From: Alistipes sp.
GTDB lineage: Bacteria > Bacteroidota > Bacteroidia > Bacteroidales > Rikenellaceae
DNA: 64,000 nucleotides
Reading direction: 5' to 3'
Assembly: GCA_017938765.1 (NCBI GenBank)
Contig: JAGBAX010000021.1
Span: forward strand, 62,001-126,000
Shown here: one piece after another, positions 14,935-23,454 of the stretch
How positions within the stretch are numbered: position 1 is the first letter of the stretch
Layout: the number at the start of each line of letters is the position of its first letter
The notes under the pieces: generated by a model
Database searches by the model: none
Seen by the model: only the letters and a program-made list of their open reading frames with translations
Told to the model about the DNA's origin: nothing
Made by a program: the position numbers and the translations under genes

Positions 14935-17691
14935 TCACTCAGCATTTACACCCCAAACTACAAATCTCTTACCGGAAGTTGCTGTGAAAGTAAGAGTTGC
15001 ATCTGCTGTTACATTGCTCAGAGTAAGTTCATGATAGAATGAACTTGAATCCGATGTACTAAGAATAAATGGCGAATTGTTAGCTATACCAGAGTCTGAT
15101 GTCACTGACAAACTAGACTTATTTACTGTTGCCCCACTTACACTTACCACAACTGTTTCATTATTCCATCCCGCCAAGTGCAAGTGCAGTTTAGTTGTTC
15201 CAGCAGGAACAGTAACCTTCCAAGCACCGGCTGTTTTAGTAGCTCCAAGCTTAATTGCGTCATATTCGTGACCATCAACCTTTACCTTGGCTGTAGATGC
15301 ACTAGTTCCACCAGTAGTAGACAGCGTTACGTTGCTCGTATTTTCAGTCGTATAATCTACTGTAGCATTTGGATCTATAACTGTCAGAGTATAGCTTGCA
15401 GTTGCGCTAAAATAGTCTTCTGTTGCTTCTGCAGTTGCAGTGATCGTAGTAATACCTGCGCCAACGAGGGTAACAGCACCAGTGTTTTCATCAACAGTTG
15501 CAACAGCCTCGTTGCTTGAAGAGTAGGTAACAGTTGTCTTTGCACCAGTTAAGGTTGGAGCAGTGAACGGCTCTCCAAGATTAGCTGACTTCTCAGTTGG
15601 GTCAAACGACAATGTCTGTTTCTCTTGGCCCGTAGCAACATATGTCACTGTTACAGATTCAACACGTGCTTGAGCTCCATCGTCATTTGTAAAGACCACC
15701 TCTGATGCACTACCTGTCCAAGTAGAAGATGTCGTGCCTTTTGAATAATTTCCAACATTTGCTGAAATATTTTTATTATAATCAGCAGCTGTAAATTCAA
15801 ATTGAACATTGGTAATTGTAGCACCGGAAATAGTTATTGTATTACCAGCCTGGAATCTTAGATGTCCATCGTTGTGCTCGTTAGGAGCGTATGATCCACC
15901 AGCCTTTGCTACAACACAAGTGATAGGGCCATCAGTACGAGTAATGGTATCAGCAGCACTTCCACTTGCTTGATTAAACACAAAAGTTGCGGTCTCACCT
16001 GAAATTGGAACTAACTGAGATACGGTAATAGTTTTCTCAACGCCATTTGCTGCAAGTTTAATCCAACCCTCACGAGTTAATTCTGTTGTATTCTCACTTA
16101 CAGAGTAGGTGATAGTAGACTCAGCAACAGTAGCAGCAGTTACTACAGTACCATCACAAGTCACTGTAATAGCCTCTGTAAGATTCTCTGCTGTAAATGT
16201 AGTAGTTGCATTTGTTACACCCTCAGCTGCCACACCGCTAATATTATCAGCAGTGATAGAAGGAGTAAGCACTAGCACAACGTCATCAACAGCGAAGAAG
16301 TAAACACCAGCCTTCAGTGTACCTTCGCCCTTGTAAGAACGAAGAAGGTTTGAGCCCGCGTTAGCAGTGCCAAGATACACACTGTTGCTTGAAAGTGTGA
16401 TACCACCGTTAGCGTTGTCAGTTGCAACCCACTCAACAGGGTTAGCAGATAGAGCAAGTTTACGATTAGTTTCTGATGCTGTACTGTATAGATACTCATC
16501 ACCGCACTTAACATAGTAGGTATTAGCCTTGCCAGCTACAGCCTCAAGGGTAACAACTGCAGCAGAATCACTAGAAGAGGTTTCAAGTACATTATCATTG
16601 AAGCTATAATCTACAGTAACAAGGTCTCCATTACTTCCACTAGTAACCTCACCAGTCCATAAGTGGTATGGAGTAGCTGTCCAATCATTATCACTGTATG
16701 AAACAAGGTATGCTGCCATATAGTACTGACCGGCAGTAAGATTAGCAATAGTAGAAATCACGTTTGATTCTGGCTCATCTGGGCCTGTCAACTCATTAAC
16801 ATTTACTGTGATAGTCTTAATCAGACCTGCACTGAAGGTTGTTTCGTTAGCAAGAGTAATAGTCTTAGCGAAAGTGCCCTTATCTGTTTCAATATTAACT
16901 GTAAGCTCTGAGTTTTTAGCTGCAGTAAATGGCTTAATACCCATATAGAACTTAGCGCCAGTAGCTGAAACATCAGTTCCGCTATCTACAGTAAGAGTTG
17001 CTGTACTTGAAACGAAGTCATCTCCAGATTTTGTATACACCACTGGCTCTGATGCGAAGTTGATGTAGTAAGTACCTACAATATCCTCTGGAGCTGTAAA
17101 TGCAATAGACTCTACAACAAAGTCATCACCTGTACCGTTCTTAACAACGAACTCAACAAGGCTTGATGCGTGAGACATCGTGATTGATGGCTTAGCAGAT
17201 GCAGCAACGTTCTTAGCTACACCATAGAGTGGGTAGTAGTCGCCTGCGATGTGAGCCATACTGTCGTTACCATTCTGAGTCTGAGTTCCATTATAAGAGC
17301 TACCAATAGCAGTATAACCGCTTGAAACATTTGCAGGGGTTTCAATATAGCTAACGTAAGGATAGAAAGCATACCAGTCGTAAGAAGAACCTGCATCCAA
17401 CGTCTCTGAAAGAGTACCCTTGAACTTACCGTCACCATTCACTGTAGAGAAGCTACCGTTGTTTTCATACGCTATATCACCTGTTACAGCGTGGAAAACA
17501 TTGATTTCATCGTTAGCTGCCCAATTGGTATGAATACCGTCATTAGTGGTACGAGTGTCGTCCATATTAGCGTAGAGCTCAAATGGAACTTTAACCTCTG
17601 GAGTGAAGGTTGCCTCCTCGTTCTTAGTACAATTTGTCAGGGATAGTGCTGCTGCGAGCATCAAACCCAAAGTGAAAATAGTCTTTCTCAT
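14935..17691 (-). CDS. Fimbrillin-like/Ig-like surface lipoprotein, N-terminal part of a nuclease fusion
   Basis: A 918-aa surface lipoprotein with lipobox Cys21. Residues about 30-300 are fimbrillin (Mfa-like) in style: DDTRTTNDGIHTNWAANDEI, a Tyr-rich strand, YPLYGVA, then AGLIKTITVNVNEL. A linker domain with YHLWTGEV and YYVKCGDEYLY follows. A BACON/Ig-like domain lies at about 490-575 (ENTTELTREGWIKLAANG), a BIG2-type domain at about 690-770 (SSNEAVATVDENTGAVT), and a final beta domain runs to the TGA. The same frame continues into a nuclease domain. A 49-aa peptide gene lies just upstream in the same transcript. The protein probably presented the nuclease at the cell surface. Confidence 0.8.
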   Translation of the reverse strand: MRKTIFTLGLMLAAALSLTNCTKNEEATFTPEVKVPFELYANMDDTRTTNDGIHTNWAANDEINVFHAVTGDIAYENNGSFSTVNGDGKFKGTLSETLDAGSSYDWYAFYPYVSYIETPANVSSGYTAIGSSYNGTQTQNGNDSMAHIAGDYYPLYGVAKNVAASAKPSITMSHASSLVEFVVKNGTGDDFVVESIAFTAPEDIVGTYYINFASEPVVYTKSGDDFVSSTATLTVDSGTDVSATGAKFYMGIKPFTAAKNSELTVNIETDKGTFAKTITLANETTFSAGLIKTITVNVNELTGPDEPESNVISTIANLTAGQYYMAAYLVSYSDNDWTATPYHLWTGEVTSGSNGDLVTVDYSFNDNVLETSSSDSAAVVTLEAVAGKANTYYVKCGDEYLYSTASETNRKLALSANPVEWVATDNANGGITLSSNSVYLGTANAGSNLLRSYKGEGTLKAGVYFFAVDDVVLVLTPSITADNISGVAAEGVTNATTTFTAENLTEAITVTCDGTVVTAATVAESTITYSVSENTTELTREGWIKLAANGVEKTITVSQLVPISGETATFVFNQASGSAADTITRTDGPITCVVAKAGGSYAPNEHNDGHLRFQAGNTITISGATITNVQFEFTAADYNKNISANVGNYSKGTTSSTWTGSASEVVFTNDDGAQARVESVTVTYVATGQEKQTLSFDPTEKSANLGEPFTAPTLTGAKTTVTYSSSNEAVATVDENTGAVTLVGAGITTITATAEATEDYFSATASYTLTVIDPNATVDYTTENTSNVTLSTTGGTSASTAKVKVDGHEYDAIKLGATKTAGAWKVTVPAGTTKLHLHLAGWNNETVVVSVSGATVNKSSLSVTSDSGIANNSPFILSTSDSSSFYHELTLSNVTADATLTFTATSGKRFVVWGVNAE

Positions 17692-17714
17692 AGTCTTTTC
17701 TTTTTAAGGTTTGA

Positions 17715-17864
17715 TTAGAAATTTAAGCCATCACCATCATTCGTCCAATCGTTGATGCCGAGGGCGTCTACGCTCTGCGCAAAGCCGTTCTCTACAGGAA
17801 TTGTGTAGAGGTCAAGAGTCGGAGCTGCGTAGCTCTGCTCAAATAAAATTGTCTTTTTCTGCAT
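17715..17864 (-). CDS. 49-aa peptide encoded upstream of the fimbrillin-like lipoprotein
   Basis: A small gene with ATG at 17864 and TAA at 17715. The product starts MQKKTILFEQSY and continues APTLDLYTIPVENGFAQS, ending in an Asn/Asp/Gly-rich tail with Asn-Phe. Short proteins with this arrangement (basic start, AP.LD/E, VE.GFA.S, Gly/Asp/Asn tail) commonly precede fimbrillin-like genes in Bacteroidales, as far as I recall; their function is unknown. It has no signal peptide. A -7 box lies about 60 bp upstream and the lipoprotein starts 23 bases downstream, so the two form one transcript. Confidence 0.7.
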   Translation of the reverse strand: MQKKTILFEQSYAAPTLDLYTIPVENGFAQSVDALGINDWTNDGDGLNF

Positions 17865-17926
17865 AATAAATAAGTTATTAGTTTGTGATAAGTTTGTGTT
17901 TTGTTCTATTTAGCTATACTAAGCGA

Positions 17927-17934
17927 CAAAGATA
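17927..17934 (-). promoter_or_regulatory. -7 element of the peptide-lipoprotein-nuclease transcript
   Basis: The reverse complement reads TATCTTTG, an exact TAnnTTTG match, giving a leader of about 55-60 bases before the 49-aa peptide. Confidence 0.6.
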
Positions 17935-18044
17935 GTGAAAATTATCTATTTACGGCATTTTTTCTCCTAAAAACATCATTTTCTCAAGAATTATTTCTAC
18001 CTTTATAAAAAATTAGCAGATTTAATCAAAACTACAACCGTAAA

Positions 18045-19373
18045 ATGAAAAAATTATTGTTCTCTATCTTGACTCTTGCGCTTCCACTATTTGCTCTGGC
18101 AGATGGAATGAATAACCGCGCAGAGTGGCGATTTTCTAAAAGTGAGAAGTTTAAGCCCTCAAAGGTTTACTTAGAAACGGGTATTTTCCCAAATATTGAG
18201 GGAATAAAAGGCTCTGGGATAAGTTTCTACCACAAAGGCAAGCGTGTAACTGCTTTGCTAAACGAAAAGGGCTTTCCTACTGCCAAGTCCGTAGCGGGCG
18301 ACTACTGGCTTATCAATGTGCCCGTAGAGGCTCTTGATGCGGGGACTGTAGTGGACCTTTTCCTGCCGTACACTGGCACTGCGGGCAGCAGAAACAGCTT
18401 TGTGCTTGAGTATCGCGACGGCAAAAAGTGGGTTGAGGCAACAACGACCCTCTCAACAACCTCGCACAAGCACCCTATTCGTCTCTGGAAGTCAGTACGC
18501 CTCACTCGCCCGATAAAAAAGGCAGGCTCGGTAGCCCTGCGACTGCGCCAGACTGACAAGAGCGAGGTTGATTTCTCTATAGCGTGTCTCTCGCCTCGCG
18601 GTCAGCGTCCGCAGGTGGTTATCTACGACAACCGTGTGCCGCAAGATACGCTGCGCATGCTCTTTATCGGCAACAGCTACACCTACTACCACACCTACCC
18701 CGCTATATTCAAGGAGATTGCATGGCACGAGGGACACTATGCCGACTGCAACATCTTTATTTCGGGCGGCTACACAATGAAGGCTCACCTTGCAAATCCG
18801 CACAGCATGGAGCAGGTAGACAAGGGCGGCTATGACTATGTTATGCTTCAGGACCAGAGCATACTTCCGACCCTCAATGGCACGGCAGACGATGCCGGCT
18901 CTGCAATGCAGATGACAAAGATGATTATTCGCGTAAGAGAGAGTAGTCCAGCTGCTAAAGTATTACTTGAGATAACTTGGGGTAGAAAGTTCGGCAACAA
19001 CAACTTCGGCAAGTACGAAAAGTACATTGAGAAGTACCCACATTTCTACTCTTCCTACGACGCTATGCAGCAGCGACTTATTGATGTTATGACAGCCGAG
19101 GCAGCACACAACGATGCGCTGATAAATCCTGTAGGTCTTGCGTGGCAGATTGTGATGCACGAGCGTCCAGACATCAACCTCTACCACACCGACAACCACC
19201 ACCAGTCCTATGCCGGCTCTTACCTCGCCGCAGCGGTGGCATACTTAACAATTTACAAGCAGCCTTTTGGAAACGCCCCTGCAGACTGCAAGCTAAACCC
19301 AGAAATTGCAGCTTACATTCGCTCTGTAGCCGAGCGCGTAGTGCTAAAGGGAGAAAAATGGTCTGAAAAATAA
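18045..19373 (+). CDS. Secreted DUF4886-type SGNH-like hydrolase
   Basis: A 442-aa exported protein (signal peptide about 1-19, ending ALA). The N-terminal half (about 20-190) is a beta-rich domain. The C-terminal half has SGNH-hydrolase blocks: LFIGNSYTYYHTY (block I in DUF4886 form, with GNS in place of GDS), VMLQDQS, and a late LYHTDNHHQSYAGSYLAA holding the likely catalytic Asp/His. Family members are thought to be esterases or deacetylases acting on carbohydrates, and the substrate is not known. A TACCTTTA promoter-like box at 17998-18005 diverges from the peptide promoter. Confidence 0.78.
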   Translation: MKKLLFSILTLALPLFALADGMNNRAEWRFSKSEKFKPSKVYLETGIFPNIEGIKGSGISFYHKGKRVTALLNEKGFPTAKSVAGDYWLINVPVEALDAGTVVDLFLPYTGTAGSRNSFVLEYRDGKKWVEATTTLSTTSHKHPIRLWKSVRLTRPIKKAGSVALRLRQTDKSEVDFSIACLSPRGQRPQVVIYDNRVPQDTLRMLFIGNSYTYYHTYPAIFKEIAWHEGHYADCNIFISGGYTMKAHLANPHSMEQVDKGGYDYVMLQDQSILPTLNGTADDAGSAMQMTKMIIRVRESSPAAKVLLEITWGRKFGNNNFGKYEKYIEKYPHFYSSYDAMQQRLIDVMTAEAAHNDALINPVGLAWQIVMHERPDINLYHTDNHHQSYAGSYLAAAVAYLTIYKQPFGNAPADCKLNPEIAAYIRSVAERVVLKGEKWSEK

Positions 19374-19410
19374 ATATAGGCCAATCGGTACACCATATTT
19401 AAAAAATAAC

Positions 19411-19418
19411 TATCTTTG
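19411..19418 (+). promoter_or_regulatory. -7 element TATCTTTG of the G1P dehydrogenase gene
   Basis: An exact TAnnTTTG match 42 bases before the ATG at 19461. It gives the gene its own promoter 37 bp after the DUF4886 gene. Confidence 0.6.
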
Positions 19419-19460
19419 TAGGGATTAAGAAAATGTTTCACTTTAATATAAAACAAGACT

Positions 19461-20801
19461 ATGACAATTAAGCAAAGAATGGATTTGGCGCTTGAAAAGG
19501 CTGGCCAAACCAAGGGCGCAGAGATTTCACAGGGTGCACTGAAGAGTACTCCAGTGTTGTTCAAGAAGTTCTTCCCAGGCAGAAAGGCTGTGGTTATTAC
19601 TGACCACTTCGTTTGGACTGCCGCAGGTGAGGATGTTTACAACATCATGAACGCTGAGGGCGTAGTGTGCGAGAAGTTCGTTATCCCTGACAAGAGCTTC
19701 CATGCAGAGTGGAAGTATGTTGAGATGATTGAGGAGGTTATGAAGCAGTACGACGCTATCGCTATTGCTGTAGGCTCTGGCGTTATCAACGACGTATGTA
19801 AGCTCGCTTCTCACCGTCTGGGTCAGCGCTATATCTGCATCGCCTCTGCTGCATCCGCTGACGGCTACTCAGCTTCAGGCTCAGCTATTGTTAAGGATGG
19901 CGCAAAGCAGACCTTTACCTGCCCTGCTCCGCTGGTAATCATCGGCGACTCTAATGTCCTCTGTAACGCTCCTGCTCGTCTTACTACTGCCGGTTATGCA
20001 GACCTTGCTGCTAAGGTTCCTGCAGGTGGCGAGTGGATGATTGCTGACCTTTTCGGCACAGAGCCTATCCGTGACGATGCTTGGCATGTTATTCACGATA
20101 TGCTCCCAGAGGTTCTTGCTGACGCTCAGGGTATTGCAGACCGTACTCCACGCGCTGTTGAGAATGTGTTTGCAGGTCTTACCCTCTCTGGCGTTGCTAT
20201 GCAGATTGCAAACGACACTCGTCCGCTCTCTTGCGCTGAGCACCTCTTTAGCCACTACCTTGATATGACTCACCACACTTTTGAGGATCGTATGGTACTT
20301 CACGGCTTCCAGGTTTCAGTTGGTACAGTTACTATGTGTGCATTCTTTGACGAGCTGCTTAAGCTTGACCTTTCAAAGCTTGATGTAGACGCTTGCGTTG
20401 CTGCTTGGCCTACAAAGGAGGCAGAGGTTGCACGCGCAACAGAGCTCTTTAAGGACTTCCCAGTGCCAGAGCTCGGTCCAACTGAGATTGGCAAGAAGTG
20501 GCAGAGCCCAGAGGAGGTTCGCGAGCAGCTTAACCGCGTTAAGGCTACTTGGCCAGAGTTTAGCCAGAAGCTCCGCAATCAGGTTTACTCATTTGAGAAG
20601 ATGCGTGACCTCTTTGTAACCGCAGGCGCACCTGTTGCTCCAGAGCAGATTGGTGTATCTCGCGCACAGTGGAAGAATATGACCAACTTCGTACAGCTTA
20701 TGCGCTGGAGAGTAAACCTCTTCGACCTCGCTAAGCGTACACAGACATTTGATACCCTCGTTGGTAAGGTGTTTGGTCAGGGTGGCGCACTTGAGATCTA
20801 A
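19461..20801 (+). CDS. sn-Glycerol-1-phosphate dehydrogenase-like (AraM/EgsA family)
   Basis: A 446-aa member of the iron-containing alcohol dehydrogenase/dehydroquinate-synthase-like superfamily, closest in motif to AraM, which reduces dihydroxyacetone phosphate to sn-glycerol-1-phosphate. Visible landmarks are the nucleotide-binding GSGVINDVCK at 105-114, ASADGYSA at 131-138, and metal-ligand regions AGYADLAAK, AEHLFSHYLD and MVLHGFQVSVG. An Asp and two His in these are the expected metal site. This stereoisomer is the archaeal lipid backbone; in bacteria it serves unusual glycerolipids or surface polymers. It has its own promoter and ends in the palindromic repeat. Confidence 0.82.
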   Translation: MTIKQRMDLALEKAGQTKGAEISQGALKSTPVLFKKFFPGRKAVVITDHFVWTAAGEDVYNIMNAEGVVCEKFVIPDKSFHAEWKYVEMIEEVMKQYDAIAIAVGSGVINDVCKLASHRLGQRYICIASAASADGYSASGSAIVKDGAKQTFTCPAPLVIIGDSNVLCNAPARLTTAGYADLAAKVPAGGEWMIADLFGTEPIRDDAWHVIHDMLPEVLADAQGIADRTPRAVENVFAGLTLSGVAMQIANDTRPLSCAEHLFSHYLDMTHHTFEDRMVLHGFQVSVGTVTMCAFFDELLKLDLSKLDVDACVAAWPTKEAEVARATELFKDFPVPELGPTEIGKKWQSPEEVREQLNRVKATWPEFSQKLRNQVYSFEKMRDLFVTAGAPVAPEQIGVSRAQWKNMTNFVQLMRWRVNLFDLAKRTQTFDTLVGKVFGQGGALEI

Positions 20802-20920
20802 TCGTGATAGCGCGGCATCTACTACCGCTAATAAAAAAGTCCCAGCAATGGCTGTACCTAGTACTATCCATCGCTGGGATTTTTCATCGAGCGTTGTATC
20901 TGCCACACTCTGACGATTAG
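20798..20920. repeat. Palindromic intergenic repeat, copy 2 (full length)
   Basis: A 123-bp element starting within the stop codon of the preceding gene. The centre is a hairpin (GTCCCAGCAATGG with CCATCGCTGGGAT, 20838-20880, T-run after). The outer arms CTAATCGTGATAGCGCGGCA and the reverse complement of TGCCACACTCTGACGATTAG also pair imperfectly. Bases 20798-20885 match the inverted copy at 1-92. In both places it directly follows a gene and could terminate it, but its length and outer arms go beyond a normal terminator. Confidence 0.82.
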
Positions 20921-20946
20921 ATTGAGGGGCAGTATACCTTATATAT

Positions 20947-20985
20947 AATAATAGAATCGCTCCAATATGGGGCGATTCTATTATT
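20947..20985. terminator. Bidirectional terminator between G1PDH and fmt
   Basis: AATAATAGAATCGC and GCGATTCTATTATT pair perfectly over 14 bp with an 11-base loop. A/T runs on both sides suit termination of both converging transcripts. Confidence 0.82.
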
Positions 20986-21002
20986 TTACGCTATAGACGA
21001 TG

Positions 21003-21968
21003 CTACTCAAAGACATACTCCTCTGCGCTGCGGAGGCCGAGGATAAGTTCGCGGATTTTGAGGCGTTTTTTGCCAGCGATTTGGATGTCGTCAATATAGA
21101 CAATGCCGTCCGCGCAGGTCACGCCCATATACTTTTTACCGTCGGTAACCACCCTACCGCACTCTGTAATGCCCTTTTTAGGCTCAAAGTGCACCTCAAA
21201 AATCTTTGCACTACCCACCTCTGCGCCATCTTTAGTAAGTCTACTCCATGCCGCAGGATATGGAGACAGTCCGCGCACGAAGTTTACTATATCCACTCCG
21301 CTCATACTCCAATCTATAAGGCAATCATCCTTAAAAATCTTTGGCGCTGGGCGAAGGTTTTCATCACTCTGTGGCTGCTCTATTGGTGTGATATTACCCT
21401 CGGCAATGCGGTTTACACTGTCAATAACAAGGTCAGCGCCAATGGTCATCAGTCGGTCGTAGAGAGAGCCAACAGTATCATTATCAGCAATTTGCTCGCG
21501 CACCTGCCCTATTATTGCACCCTTGTCAATCTCGTGGTTGAGCAAAAATGTTGTAACGCCCGTCTCTGTATCGCCATTGATAATCGCCCAGTTTATTGGT
21601 GCAGCACCGCGATACTGAGGCAGTAGCGATGCGTGGAGGTTGAATGTTCCGAAGCGAGGCATTGCCCACACAACCTCTGGGAGCATACGGAAGGCGATAA
21701 CGATACCCAAGTCTGGTTTTAGCTCTCTGAGAGCCGCCAAAAACTCCTCATCGCGCAGTTTCTCCGGCTGTAGAATGGTCTGTATGCCCAATTCGCGAGC
21801 AGCGACCTTGACATCGCACTCGTGCACCTTCAGACCGCGACCCGCCTGTCTATCTGGTGTTGTAACAACGCCAACGACATTATAACCACCCTCTACAAGG
21901 GCCTTAAGTGAGGGCACAGCAAACTCTGGCGTACCCATAAAAACGATACGAATATCCTTTGGATTCAT
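21003..21968 (-). CDS. fmt: Methionyl-tRNA formyltransferase
   Basis: Formylates initiator Met-tRNA. I chose the ATG at 21968, giving 321 aa beginning MNPKDIRIVFMGTPEFA, the family's usual N terminus. A longer in-frame extension to 22217 overlaps the preceding gene and has no homology-like content. Visible motifs are FMGTPEFAVPSL, the formyl-THF site region FNLHASLLPQYRGAAPINWAI with the catalytic Asn/His/Asp set, and a C-terminal OB-like domain. The start is 1 base after the stop of the LptF/G permease, so the two are translationally coupled. Confidence 0.96.
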   Translation of the reverse strand: MNPKDIRIVFMGTPEFAVPSLKALVEGGYNVVGVVTTPDRQAGRGLKVHECDVKVAARELGIQTILQPEKLRDEEFLAALRELKPDLGIVIAFRMLPEVVWAMPRFGTFNLHASLLPQYRGAAPINWAIINGDTETGVTTFLLNHEIDKGAIIGQVREQIADNDTVGSLYDRLMTIGADLVIDSVNRIAEGNITPIEQPQSDENLRPAPKIFKDDCLIDWSMSGVDIVNFVRGLSPYPAAWSRLTKDGAEVGSAKIFEVHFEPKKGITECGRVVTDGKKYMGVTCADGIVYIDDIQIAGKKRLKIRELILGLRSAEEYVFE

Positions 21969-21969
21969 A

Positions 21970-23454
21970 CTACTTCTTATTAATTTTATCCTGCCACCTT
22001 TGTGGTAACTTCGCCACAACCCAATCTTTGCAAACCTTATACTTACCCAAATACCAGTCAAAGTCAAGCAGTGCAGAGTCGTTTGTAGCCTTATTTGTAA
22101 GGTATACGGCAAGTGGGAAGAGCACAATAGATGAAATCCACATACCGAGAAGTGAACTCCAAGTACCCTCCTTAGCCATCTTCTCGCCCGACATACTGAT
22201 GATGTAGTAGATAACAAAGAAGATTACCGATATAACAATTGGCGTACCTAATCCACCCTTGCGGATAATTGCACCCAGTGGCGCGCCGACAAGGAAGAAG
22301 ATGAATATAGATACTGGCAGGGCAAGCTTACGGTGCCACTCGTTCTTGTTGCGGTAGAGCTGGTTTAGAGCCTCCTTGGAGGTAGATTCGTCAAAGGAGA
22401 AGCTATTTCGCGCCGAAATAGCACTCTGGCGAGCATTTGAATATACCTTCTGCTTCTGGCGCGTAGAGAGTGTTGGCACAGAGTCAAGCAGATACTTTGC
22501 ATAAACCTTCTCCGAGCGGTCTACAATAATGCTGTCAGGCGGAGAAATTGCATCTGGGTCCTTAATGAAAATCTGGTCGCGCAACAGTGGGTTGTAAGCC
22601 ATTGTAGTAGTGCGGTTTACCGCCATCTCTAACGAGTCAATATTGTGTTGCAACTCGTTGATATTCAGAGTCTGACTACTACCACTAAAGAGGTTTTCGT
22701 CTGAACGCTCAAAGTCAAAACCCGTCATTGGAATCTGGCCATCTTGACGCTCAAAGGTATGGCGGCGCAGTGAACTCTTTGTATACCACTGGCTACCGCG
22801 CGTGTGCTCGTATGTAGAGCCATTAAAGAGTGTCACGAGCAGGTATCTCTTATCCTCACTAAGGCGAATATATCCAGAGTCGGCAATAGTCGTGGTCATA
22901 TTACCACCAGACGAGCGGTTGTCATATATCAGCACACCTGTAAGAAGCTTTGACTCTGGGTTCTGATGCTCCACACGAATACTCATATTGTCAATACCAT
23001 TAAAAAAGAGTCCATCTTGAAACTCCAGTGCCTGATTTTGACGCTGAATATCGTGGATAATACTGAACATCTTTTTATTTGAGTATGGAGCTAAGTTATT
23101 GATAATAAAGAAGCTGCCAATGGATATCAGAAGCACAACAAAGACCAGAGGGCGGACAATCTTCAGCAGTGACATACCCGCCGACTTCATAGCCAGCAAC
23201 TCGTAGTTCTCGCCCAGATTTCCCATCGTCATAATCGTTGCAAGCAGTACGGCAAGCGGCAGACCCATCTGAATCATATTTACCGTTGCGTACATAATCA
23301 ACTCAATGATTACAGCGGCATCCAATCCCTTACCTACCAAATCGTCAATATAGCGCCACACGAAGTTCATCATCAGAATAAAGATGACGATAAAGAATGT
23401 GGCGAACATCGGACCAATGTAGGACTTAAGTATCAGTTTGTATATTGTCTTCAT
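21970..23454 (-). CDS. LptF/LptG-family permease
   Basis: A 494-aa inner-membrane protein of the YjgP/YjgQ family, which with LptB2 extracts lipopolysaccharide from the inner membrane. Four N-terminal-half features fit: an N-terminal amphipathic helix KTIYKLILKSYIGPM, TM1-TM3 (about 15-40, 60-85, 100-125), a large periplasmic beta-jellyroll-like region (about 130-350) and three C-terminal membrane segments (about 375-450) with LGAIIRKGGLG. It is longer than E. coli LptG because of the periplasmic region. Its ATG overlaps the stop of the ZnuB-like permease. Confidence 0.88.
   Translation of the reverse strand: MKTIYKLILKSYIGPMFATFFIVIFILMMNFVWRYIDDLVGKGLDAAVIIELIMYATVNMIQMGLPLAVLLATIMTMGNLGENYELLAMKSAGMSLLKIVRPLVFVVLLISIGSFFIINNLAPYSNKKMFSIIHDIQRQNQALEFQDGLFFNGIDNMSIRVEHQNPESKLLTGVLIYDNRSSGGNMTTTIADSGYIRLSEDKRYLLVTLFNGSTYEHTRGSQWYTKSSLRRHTFERQDGQIPMTGFDFERSDENLFSGSSQTLNINELQHNIDSLEMAVNRTTTMAYNPLLRDQIFIKDPDAISPPDSIIVDRSEKVYAKYLLDSVPTLSTRQKQKVYSNARQSAISARNSFSFDESTSKEALNQLYRNKNEWHRKLALPVSIFIFFLVGAPLGAIIRKGGLGTPIVISVIFFVIYYIISMSGEKMAKEGTWSSLLGMWISSIVLFPLAVYLTNKATNDSALLDFDWYLGKYKVCKDWVVAKLPQRWQDKINKK

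Noticed and set aside
21969..22217. N-terminal extension of fmt
   Set aside because: It overlaps the LptF/G coding sequence and adds residues unlike any formyltransferase. The ATG at 21968 gives the canonical start.
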